In this document: positions 7,276-15,601 of the stretch, piece by piece | Position numbering within the stretch: the stretch's first letter is position 1 | Layout: every line of letters starts with the position of its first letter | Source of the DNA: Clostridium cadaveris | GTDB taxonomy: Bacteria; Bacillota; Clostridia; Clostridiales; Clostridiaceae | Direction of reading: 5' to 3' | Length of the DNA stretch: 64,000 bases | Assembly: GCF_020911725.1 (NCBI RefSeq) | Contig: NZ_CP076620.1 | Location: 294,501-358,500 of the forward strand | Program-made: the position numbers and the translations under genes | Notes under the pieces: generated by a model | What the model saw: the letters and a program-made list of their open reading frames with translations, nothing else | The model's database searches: none | What the model was told of the DNA's origin: nothing

Positions 7276-9501
7276 ATGTATTATGCAAAAACTAAGCCGG
7301 TAATTGAATCCATAAAACAACATACAGATAGTGTGTTAAAGGAATATGGAATCTTAAAAGATAACTATGAAAATGAAATAAACAATATAGTCGGACAAGA
7401 AAATTCAGAGAAATTTTGGGATTTATTGTATAAAGCATGCCTATATCATGATTTTGGTAAAATTAATGTAGAATTTCAAAATAAAATGAAAAGAAGTCTT
7501 GGCTTAAAGTATGAGGAGAGTACTAGAGAAGAAATATATCATAATTTTTTATCACCAGCTTTAATTCCTAAAGAAGATAGAAAAAGTATTGATGTAAACC
7601 TTAGAACGATATTTTATCAAGCTATTGCATATCACCATGAAAGAGGAGTTAGTATAAATGCTGATGAGAAAATGAAATATGTTAAATACATCAATGAAGA
7701 ATTGAAAAATATGGTGGATGCAATTAATGAAGAAATGAATTGTGGATTAGAAAATATAAATATTGGTTATTTAGAAAAGATTGATGAACCAAGAAGAATT
7801 AAAGAATCAAATGAGAACTATAAACTTTATGTTATGCTAAAAGGATTGCTTCACAGATTAGACCATTCTGGATCAGCACATATAGATGTAGAAGAGAAAG
7901 TAGATAAGTGTATTGGAGATTGCACAGAAGAGTATTTTAAAATCAATAATTGGGAGAAGAGGGAACCACAGAAATTTGCAATTAATAATAGGGATAGGAA
8001 TATAGTTTTAATTGCTTCAACGGGTATAGGTAAAACAGAGACTGCATTATTATGGATAGATGATTCTAAGGCAATATTTACACTTCCTTTAAGGGTTAGT
8101 TTAAATGCATTATATTCGAGAGTTAAAGAAGATATAAAGTATAAAAGCGTTGGCCTTTTACATTCTACAGCATTAGATTATATGATGGAACAGAAAGAAT
8201 TTAATAGCAAAAAAAATTATGCTGATATAGAAGAAAGTTTTGAAGAATCAAGGCTACTTAGTAAGAAATTATGCTTTTCTACAATAGATCAAGTTTTTAA
8301 ATGTCCTTTCAAATACATTGGATATGAGAAGATACTTTCAACTTTAGCGTATTCTAAAATTGTAATAGATGAGATACAAGCTTATTCCCCTGACATTGCA
8401 GCTGTAATTTTATATGGAATTAAACAATTATCAGAACTTGGAGGAAGGTTCATGATAATGACAGCTACATTACCTAGAATTTATAAAGATAGGCTCAAAG
8501 AGTTTGGAATTGAATTTGAAGAGAAAAAATGTTTAACATCCATGATAAGACATAAGATTTCTATGGACAATACTGAAATAGTAAATGATATAGATAAAAT
8601 TGCTGAATTAGGAAAACATAAGAAAGTTTTAGCTATAGTGAATACCGTAAAAAAAGCAGAAGAAATATATAATTTACTTGAAGAGAAAGAAGTTAATGTA
8701 AATTTGCTTCATTCAATGTTTATAAATCGAGATAGAACTGAGAAAGAAAAAGCAATTAAGGATTTTACAGATGAGGATGAGAATAAGGTAGATATAAAGA
8801 ATAACAAAAAAGAATCGGGAATATGGGTTACAACTCAATTGGTGGAGGCATCTCTGGATGTGGATTTTGATTGCTTGTTTACAGAGATGAGCACATTAGA
8901 TAGTTTGTTCCAAAGACTTGGAAGATGTTATAGAAAGAGAGCTTTTGATCTGTATGGGCCTAATATTTATATATATACAGAAAATGTATCAGGCATTGGA
9001 TATATATATGATAAAGAAATCTTTGAAGAAAGTATTAAACTACTTTCAAAATACAACCATTCCACTATTAGTGAAGAGGTAAAAGTAAATTTAGTAGATA
9101 AATTGTACTCTAAAGAAGCTATTTCAGGTACGAAATACTATAAAAAATTTATGGCAACATGTACTTTGTTAAAGGATTTAACAGCTTATTCAATGGACAA
9201 CAAAGAAGCTCAAAGAGTATTAAGAGACATTGAGTCTATTACTGTAGTGCCACAAGAAATTTATGATGAGAATATAGAATTATTTATGAACTTAAAAGGT
9301 AATGGAAAGAAAGAAGCTTTCAGAGAGATTAATAAACTTACTGTTAATGTACCAACATCTAAGATATATGCTGCAAGAGATAAAAATCCATTATTGGCGG
9401 TAAGAAACATTGACAATATAAGAGGAGTATTTTTAATAAATGCTAAGTACTCAAAGGAACATGGGCTCGATTTAAATGAACTAGTTGATACATTTATTTA
9501 A
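7276..9501 (+). CDS. cas3: Cas3 HD nuclease-helicase
   Basis: 741 residues from ATG 7276, 9 bp after GGAGGG. Seen in order: the HD nuclease domain with CLYHDFGKIN (His58-Asp59) and a later AYHHERG; Walker A STGIGKT near residue 250; Walker B DEIQ at about residue 365 in place of the common DEAD/DEAH; MTATLP (motif III); and FQRLGRCYRK (motif VI). Known: Cascade recruits Cas3 to R-loops, where it unwinds and degrades the target strand. All catalytic motifs look intact, so the system should be able to interfere. Transcription would have to read through the terminator after cas5 or start locally; no clear promoter is visible in the 50-bp gap. Confidence 0.95.
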   Translation: MYYAKTKPVIESIKQHTDSVLKEYGILKDNYENEINNIVGQENSEKFWDLLYKACLYHDFGKINVEFQNKMKRSLGLKYEESTREEIYHNFLSPALIPKEDRKSIDVNLRTIFYQAIAYHHERGVSINADEKMKYVKYINEELKNMVDAINEEMNCGLENINIGYLEKIDEPRRIKESNENYKLYVMLKGLLHRLDHSGSAHIDVEEKVDKCIGDCTEEYFKINNWEKREPQKFAINNRDRNIVLIASTGIGKTETALLWIDDSKAIFTLPLRVSLNALYSRVKEDIKYKSVGLLHSTALDYMMEQKEFNSKKNYADIEESFEESRLLSKKLCFSTIDQVFKCPFKYIGYEKILSTLAYSKIVIDEIQAYSPDIAAVILYGIKQLSELGGRFMIMTATLPRIYKDRLKEFGIEFEEKKCLTSMIRHKISMDNTEIVNDIDKIAELGKHKKVLAIVNTVKKAEEIYNLLEEKEVNVNLLHSMFINRDRTEKEKAIKDFTDEDENKVDIKNNKKESGIWVTTQLVEASLDVDFDCLFTEMSTLDSLFQRLGRCYRKRAFDLYGPNIYIYTENVSGIGYIYDKEIFEESIKLLSKYNHSTISEEVKVNLVDKLYSKEAISGTKYYKKFMATCTLLKDLTAYSMDNKEAQRVLRDIESITVVPQEIYDENIELFMNLKGNGKKEAFREINKLTVNVPTSKIYAARDKNPLLAVRNIDNIRGVFLINAKYSKEHGLDLNELVDTFI

Positions 9502-9513
9502 GGGGTGAGAGAT

Positions 9514-10026
9514 TTGGAGTTAGAGGAATTGAGCATTGGTGGATTACAGGTTGACTATTATTGTATATGTACAAGAAAGCTGTGGCTTTATTCAAAAGGA
9601 ATATCAATGGAGACAACAAATGATAGAGTAATTCAAGGTACTGTTCTACACGAAAACTCTTATAATAGAGCCAAAAGTAAAGAGGTACTAATAGATAATA
9701 TTATAAAGCTGGATATTCTAGATAAGGAATTTGTGAGAGAAGTTAAAATATCCAGCAAGATGTTTAATGCTGACAAGATGCAATTACTTTATTACTTATA
9801 TGTACTTAAAAACATGGGAATTGAAAAAAGAGGTACACTAAATTATGTTAAGGAAAAAAGAGTGGAAGAAGTAGTATTAGGAAAAGAAGAAGAGAAAGCT
9901 GTGGAAGATGTGCTACATGGAATCAATGAAATATTAACATTAAATTATCCACCTAAAGTTCAAAAATATCCGTATTGCAATAAATGTTCTTATTATGAGT
10001 ATTGCTATATTAAGGAGGAAGAATAA
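9514..10026 (+). CDS. cas4: Cas4 Fe-S nuclease, PAM selection in adaptation
   Basis: 170 residues if started at TTG 9514, 5 bp after AGGGGTGA; GTG 9505 overlaps that ribosome site and would add three residues. Seen: one N-terminal cysteine pair in YYCICTRKLWLYSKG and a C-terminal cluster CNKCSYYEYC, giving the four-cysteine pattern that holds the 4Fe-4S cluster. RecB-like residues lie between. Known: Cas4 works with Cas1-Cas2 to trim prespacers and choose those with a correct PAM. It starts just after cas3 and its TAA overlaps the cas1 ATG by one base, so the adaptation genes are translationally coupled. Confidence 0.9.
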   Translation: MELEELSIGGLQVDYYCICTRKLWLYSKGISMETTNDRVIQGTVLHENSYNRAKSKEVLIDNIIKLDILDKEFVREVKISSKMFNADKMQLLYYLYVLKNMGIEKRGTLNYVKEKRVEEVVLGKEEEKAVEDVLHGINEILTLNYPPKVQKYPYCNKCSYYEYCYIKEEE

Positions 10027-11009
10027 TGGGAAGGGATTATTACATTTTTAGTAACGGAAGAATTAAAAGAAAAGATAATACTATATATTTTGAGAATGAA
10101 GAGGGAAATAAAAAAGCTATCCCTATTGAGGAAGTTGAGAGATTGCATCTGTTTGGTGAGGTTGACTTAAATACGAAATTCTTAAATTATATTTCAAAAT
10201 ACAGCATACTTATCAGCGTATATAATTATTATGGATTTTACAGTGGGACATATTATTCTAAAAAGAAAAATGTATCAGGGCTAGTGCTAGTAAATCAATC
10301 AAAATTATATCTTGATAACATCTCAAGAGTCCTGATGGCAAAGAAATTTATTGATTCAGCAAATCATCACATGTTAAGAAATTTAAGAAGACATATTGAT
10401 TTAACTAAAGAGTTTATAGAAACAATAGAAAAAGAAAGAAAAATCATGAATTCTGCTAATACTGTACAGGAGGTTATGGGAGCAGAAGGGAGAGCGAGAA
10501 AGACATATTATGAAGCATTTAATACATTTGTAAAAGAAAATTTCAAGATTGAGAAAAGAGAAAAAAGACCACCAAAGGATCCAATGAATGCACTTATTTC
10601 ATTTGGAAATAGCATGATGTATACTACAGTATTAGGTGAAATTTATAAGACGCAACTAGATCCAACCATTAGCTATCTTCATGAGCCATCTACTAAGAGA
10701 TTTTCACTAAGCTTGGATATTGCTGAAATATTTAAACCGCTCATAGTTGATCCAGTTATTTTTACTTTAATTAATAAAAATATGATTACTCTAAGAGATT
10801 TTGATATTGAAGGGGGAATATGCATGTTAAATGAAAATGGTAGGAAGAAATTTATATCAGAGTATGATAAGAAACTTTCAACTACTATTAAGCATAGAAC
10901 ACTTCATAGAAATGTATCATACAGAAGCCTTATCAAGCTTGAATGTTATAAGATTATTAAAATGGCTGTAGAGAATGAAGAATATAAGCCATTAAAGGCT
11001 TGGTGGTAG
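10026..11009 (+). CDS. cas1: Cas1 spacer-acquisition integrase
   Basis: 327 residues; the ATG shares its A with the cas4 stop (TAATG). Seen: N-terminal beta-rich region starting MGRDYYIFSNGRIKRKDNTIYF, then the alpha-helical catalytic part with GAEGRARKTYYEAF (metal-binding Glu), LHEPSTKRFSLSLDIAE (His) and EIFKPLIVDP. These are the Glu-His-Asp/Glu ligands of the family. Known: with Cas2 it inserts new spacers at the leader end of the array. The array starts 450 bp downstream on the same strand, and its first repeat lies next to this adaptation module. Nothing suggests loss of activity. Confidence 0.96.
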   Translation: MGRDYYIFSNGRIKRKDNTIYFENEEGNKKAIPIEEVERLHLFGEVDLNTKFLNYISKYSILISVYNYYGFYSGTYYSKKKNVSGLVLVNQSKLYLDNISRVLMAKKFIDSANHHMLRNLRRHIDLTKEFIETIEKERKIMNSANTVQEVMGAEGRARKTYYEAFNTFVKENFKIEKREKRPPKDPMNALISFGNSMMYTTVLGEIYKTQLDPTISYLHEPSTKRFSLSLDIAEIFKPLIVDPVIFTLINKNMITLRDFDIEGGICMLNENGRKKFISEYDKKLSTTIKHRTLHRNVSYRSLIKLECYKIIKMAVENEEYKPLKAWW

Positions 11010-11010
11010 T

Positions 11011-11274
11011 ATGTTTGTTATTTTAACATATGATGTAGGAGAAAAGCGAGTAAATAGAGTTAGGAAGTGCCTTAAGAAATATTTAACTTGGACCCAAAAT
11101 TCAGTTTTTGAAGGAGAAATCACTGAGGGAAAGCTTAATAAATGCTTAGCAGAGGTTAATAAAAATCTTGTTAAAGAAGAAGATTCCTTATACATTTATA
11201 TAGTAAAAAATAATAATAATGTTAGAAAAGAAGTTGTAGGTCAAGAAAAAAGCTATGATGATCTTTTTATATAA
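11011..11274 (+). CDS. cas2: Cas2
   Basis: 87 residues, a normal Cas2 length, starting at ATG 11011 one base after the cas1 stop. Seen: MFVILTYDVGEKRVNRVRKCL, with the conserved Asp after the first strand and the basic helix that follows. Known: a Cas2 dimer bridges two Cas1 dimers and positions the prespacer. Last gene of the operon; the stop is followed by the array leader with no clear terminator between, so read-through into the leader is possible. Confidence 0.95.
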   Translation: MFVILTYDVGEKRVNRVRKCLKKYLTWTQNSVFEGEITEGKLNKCLAEVNKNLVKEEDSLYIYIVKNNNNVRKEVVGQEKSYDDLFI

Positions 11275-11456
11275 CGCAGTAAATCAAGTTTACATAAAAA
11301 AAGCTATGGATGCTTATAACTAAAGACTTACGCACCAATAAATGTGAGATAGTAAATACTATATTGAAGATCTACTGCAAAAAGTCCTAAAATTTAAAAA
11401 ATTAATGATGGTTAAAGTGGCTTTATAGCTTGCTTTAGACTATAATTAATTTTGGG
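11275..11456 (+). promoter_or_regulatory. CRISPR leader with candidate array promoter
   Basis: 182 bp of AT-rich sequence between cas2 and the first repeat. TATAAT at 11441-11446 is a good -10 box with no clear -35, and would start transcription just before the first repeat at 11457. Repeats at this end are perfect while the far-end repeat is decayed, which fixes this side as the active leader. Confidence 0.7.
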
Positions 11457-12973
11457 GTTTTATCTTAACTATAAGGAATGTGAAGCAAAACAGATTGATA
11501 TAAATAATAAGAACCAACCGCGTTTTATCTTAACTATAAGGAATGTGAAGAACATTTGGAACAGTTAAAGTTAATAAATAAGGATAAGTTTTATCTTAAC
11601 TATAAGGAATGTGAAGTACTTCGCAATATCTACAAATTGCGAATTAACTTTCGTTTTATCTTAACTATAAGGAATGTGAAGTATATTAGAACTAATGAGG
11701 GGAAGAAATATATACATGGTTTTATCTTAACTATAAGGAATGTGAAGCTTTCTTTGCATTAATTTTACGTTCTGTCCATTTGTCAGTTTTATCTTAACTA
11801 TAAGGAATGTGAAGGTTTGTGTATTTACTGTTTGTAATTGTACTATTTTTTTGTTTTATCTTAACTATAAGGAATGTGAAGTGATTAAATAGAAACTCTA
11901 ACGCTCTAGCCATTATTTCGTTTTATCTTAACTATAAGGAATGTGAAGTTTGTATATGAAGGTAGAAAGATGTCACCACAAGCGGTTTTATCTTAACTAT
12001 AAGGAATGTGAAGGTTTCAGATAAAAGGGGAAATGTCATAACCTTTACTCGTTTTATCTTAACTATAAGGAATGTGAAGTCTGGAGTTTCAACCATATAA
12101 CTTGAAGGAGCGTCACGTTTTATCTTAACTATAAGGAATGTGAAGATTTCTTCCATAACATATTCTTTCCATTGCTCCATGTTTTATCTTAACTATAAGG
12201 AATGTGAAGGTTTTTGTAAAGGAGGAAATTATATGAATCTTTCTAGTTTTATCTTAACTATAAGGAATGTGAAGCCAAAAGATGAACGTCCAGATTTAGG
12301 GGGAGGTGGAGGTTTTATCTTAACTATAAGGAATGTGAAGTTTGTATACGAGGGTAGAAAGATGTCACCACAAGCGGTTTTATCTTAACTATAAGGAATG
12401 TGAAGATGGGTAATGCACGATTGTTTATTACCATATGGTGAACGTTTTATCTTAACTATAAGGAATGTGAAGTTATCTGAAACAGGTTTAACTTTGTCAT
12501 AAGAATTATGTTTTATCTTAACTATAAGGAATGTGAAGATTAAAAAATTAGAACTAGATTATGATACCATTCGTCCGTTTTATCTTAACTATAAGGAATG
12601 TGAAGTCATTAACATTGGTCTTGTAATAGTAACACTGTATTTGTTTTATCTTAACTATAAGGAATGTGAAGTAAAGAATTGAACACCTTTTTTCCATGCA
12701 AACATAGCGTTTTATCTTAACTATAAGGAATGTGAAGCATATCCGTCTACTGATTCTATATCACAATATCCCTGTTTTATCTTAACTATAAGGAATGTGA
12801 AGTTGATAAACCCATCATCATCCGCCCTCATAGATAAATGTTTTATCTTAACTATAAGGAATGTGAAGCCACTATCTGCTGTAGCCCAAGAACTTTGTAT
12901 TATAAGTTTTATCTTAACTATAAGGAATGTGAAGTTTGTATATCTTATTGGGTTAATATTTACACACCGCATC

Positions 12974-13454
12974 GTTTTATCTTAACTATAAGGAATGTGA
13001 AGTTTCTTGACTTCTTTTTCTTCATTTTTTTACCTCCTTGTTTTATCTTAACTATAAGGAATGTGAAGGCTGATCTAGAACTGTTATTTTAGAAATATCT
13101 ACTTCGTTTTATCTTAACTATAAGGAATGTGAAGATAGCAGCACATGCTAAAGAAAACGCTACTGAAGAAGGTTTTATCTTAACTATAAGGAATGTGAAG
13201 TGTAGTATATAGATTTATTAACCCAATTTAATAAATAGTTTTATCTTAACTATAAGGAATGTGAAGAAAATAACACTAGACAAAGGATTTGCTTTCTATA
13301 ATGTTTTATCTTAACTATAAGGAATGTGAAGAATCCATTAATGGCATCTGTATCTAAAGTGTTTAAAGTTTTATCTTAACTATAAGGAATGTGAAGTTTA
13401 TTCCACCACCGTGCTCTTCGATTTTGGACTGAGTTTTATCTTAACTATAAGGAA
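12974..13454 (+). repeat. Array block duplicated at 14750-15230 (first copy)
   Basis: Repeats 24-31 with spacers 24-30 recur exactly, in order and with the same spacing, as repeats 51-58 at 14750-15230. Identity starts at the repeat and ends where the final repeat decays. This fits recombination between repeats rather than repeated acquisition. Confidence 0.97.
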
Positions 13455-14749
13455 TGTGAAGTTATAAGATTTACAACATCTTTTAAAACTGGTTCCCGTT
13501 TTATCTTAACTATAAGGAATGTGAAGCGTCCTAAGGCTGCTATGCACTGGTCTAGCCTATTCAGTTTTATCTTAACTATAAGGAATGTGAAGTCTTAAAG
13601 TTAGATATTATCTACTAAAATACATATAAGTTTTATCTTAACTATAAGGAATGTGAAGAGCATTATCGGACACCCAAGCATTACCGGACACCCAAGGTTT
13701 TATCTTAACTATAAGGAATGTGAAGTGAGATACTTCGGATATAATAGTGCCATCAACTTCATGTTTTATCTTAACTATAAGGAATGTGAAGTAACTTTAA
13801 TATCTCTTGTGCTTGTCTAACCTTATAAGTTTTATCTTAACTATAAGGAATGTGAAGTCGTTAAATATAAACCGGTTCTTGCTCGAAGATCCGTGTTTTA
13901 TCTTAACTATAAGGAATGTGAAGTATAAAAAGCTCTTTTATGTGCACTTATCACGAAAGGGTTTTATCTTAACTATAAGGAATGTGAAGTGTCAATATGA
14001 CTCAAAGGAGGGTTAAACATGCACAGTTTTATCTTAACTATAAGGAATGTGAAGTTTTTCACAAGCTCATATACATGACCTGCACTTACCCGTTTTATCT
14101 TAACTATAAGGAATGTGAAGAAGCTACTTGGAATTATATGTAATCTATCATCAAGTTGTTTTATCTTAACTATAAGGAATGTGAAGCTGAACCATTGACT
14201 TTTATATTTCCGTTTGTATTAGGTTTTATCTTAACTATAAGGAATGTGAAGGATTGCAATTCAGCTATAACTATAAAAATAAGTGATAGTTTTATCTTAA
14301 CTATAAGGAATGTGAAGGTAGACATCCACAACTTAAAGTATTATGCTGCTCTAAGTTTTATCTTAACTATAAGGAATGTGAAGTGTCTTACATATTTTTT
14401 TATGCTTCTCTTAGTTCTTCGTTTTATCTTAACTATAAGGAATGTGAAGCTTCTCTTTCGCTGCTTAGGATTGCCAAAGAATATACGTTTTATCTTAACT
14501 ATAAGGAATGTGAAGGTCTATAATAGTTACCTATCCCATCATTTTGTGATATAGTTTTATCTTAACTATAAGGAATGTGAAGAATGAACCACAATTCTCT
14601 ATAAGACTTAATCCCTCGGTTTTATCTTAACTATAAGGAATGTGAAGCTTATAAGTTGCTTTACTACATTATTAGATAAATTGCGTTTTATCTTAACTAT
14701 AAGGAATGTGAAGCTGAACCATTGACTTTTATATTTCCGTTTGTATTAG

Positions 14750-15230
14750 GTTTTATCTTAACTATAAGGAATGTGAAGTTTCTTGACTTCTTTTTCTTCA
14801 TTTTTTTACCTCCTTGTTTTATCTTAACTATAAGGAATGTGAAGGCTGATCTAGAACTGTTATTTTAGAAATATCTACTTCGTTTTATCTTAACTATAAG
14901 GAATGTGAAGATAGCAGCACATGCTAAAGAAAACGCTACTGAAGAAGGTTTTATCTTAACTATAAGGAATGTGAAGTGTAGTATATAGATTTATTAACCC
15001 AATTTAATAAATAGTTTTATCTTAACTATAAGGAATGTGAAGAAAATAACACTAGACAAAGGATTTGCTTTCTATAATGTTTTATCTTAACTATAAGGAA
15101 TGTGAAGAATCCATTAATGGCATCTGTATCTAAAGTGTTTAAAGTTTTATCTTAACTATAAGGAATGTGAAGTTTATTCCACCACCGTGCTCTTCGATTT
15201 TGGACTGAGTTTTATCTTAACTATAAGGAA
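14750..15230 (+). repeat. Array block duplicated from 12974-13454 (second copy, trailer end)
   Basis: Second copy of the seven-spacer block, placed at the trailer end and preceded by a duplicate of spacer 42 (14714-14749). Trailer-end spacers are normally the oldest, so this copy may be the ancestral one. Confidence 0.97.
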
Positions 15231-15332
15231 TTATATGTTAACATAATATTATAGGCACAGAAAATCCCAACATTTTAACATAAATTGCGTGATATATTTA
15301 AAATATTAAATTAAACTAATCTTTTCAAAGTA

Positions 15333-15361
15333 TTTACATAAAAAATTTTTTATGCTATTAT
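15333..15361 (+). promoter_or_regulatory. Promoter of the tandem GH20 gene
   Basis: TTTACA at 15333-15338 and TATTAT at 15356-15361 are 17 bp apart. The predicted start (near 15368) lies just before the RAT-like site at 15380, so the leader hairpins would be in the transcript. Confidence 0.6.
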
Positions 15362-15379
15362 TTATATAATTAATATTGT

Positions 15380-15441
15380 CGTGTAACCACAAAGGGCATG
15401 AGATAACTTATTTAATAGATAGGTTGCTCATGCTTTTTTTT
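15380..15441 (+). promoter_or_regulatory. RAT-like antiterminator site overlapping an intrinsic terminator
   Basis: CGTGTAAC, a short loop and GGCATGAG (15380-15402) resemble the ribonucleic antiterminator target of the GlcT branch of BglG/SacT proteins. It overlaps a terminator: GCATGAG (15396) pairs with CTCATGC (15427), with an inner AACTTAT/ATAGGTT stem and eight T residues. RAT and terminator cannot both form. The second GH20 gene has the same arrangement at 53856-53915. Inferred: PTS-responsive antitermination controls the gene. The rest of the 364-bp gap holds the promoter, a small hairpin (AACTCTG/CAGAGTT, 15546-15574) and the ribosome site. Confidence 0.65.
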
Positions 15442-15601
15442 GTGGTTAATATATTTTACTATACTAACCAAAATTAAATAAATTAAAAGTTGGTAATTAT
15501 ATAATTTGAAAGGGGATGGATTTTTAACATTAATCAATGAAGAAAAACTCTGTAAAATTATAAGAATCAGAGTTAGAAATTTTCGGGGGTGAATATAAAT
15601 T

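Larger units (their letters stand above)
11457..15230 (+). CRISPR. Type I-B CRISPR array, 58 repeats and 57 spacers
   Basis: The repeat is 29 bp, GTTTTATCTTAACTA followed by TAAGGAATGTGAAG. Repeat starts were read one by one from 11457 (first) to 15209 (last), at 65-68 bp steps; spacers are about 36-39 bp. I see no variant in internal repeats. The last copy keeps only its first 22 bases before decaying, marking the trailer end. Eight spacers are exact duplicates: spacers 24-30 recur in order as 51-57, and spacer 42 recurs as 50, leaving 49 different spacers. Spacers 8 and 14 are near-identical variants. The array follows cas2 on the same strand. The expected crRNA handle is ATGTGAAG. Confidence 0.99.

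Noticed and set aside
11556-14554. Several frames of 60-130 codons on both strands within the array, with the recurring peptides FILTIRNVK and FTFLIVKIK
   Set aside because: They are translations of the CRISPR repeat and have no ribosome sites or coding character.
15380-15447. c-di-GMP, preQ1 or ZTP riboswitch in the GH20 leader
   Set aside because: None of the conserved cores of these classes is visible; the RAT plus terminator explains the structure.
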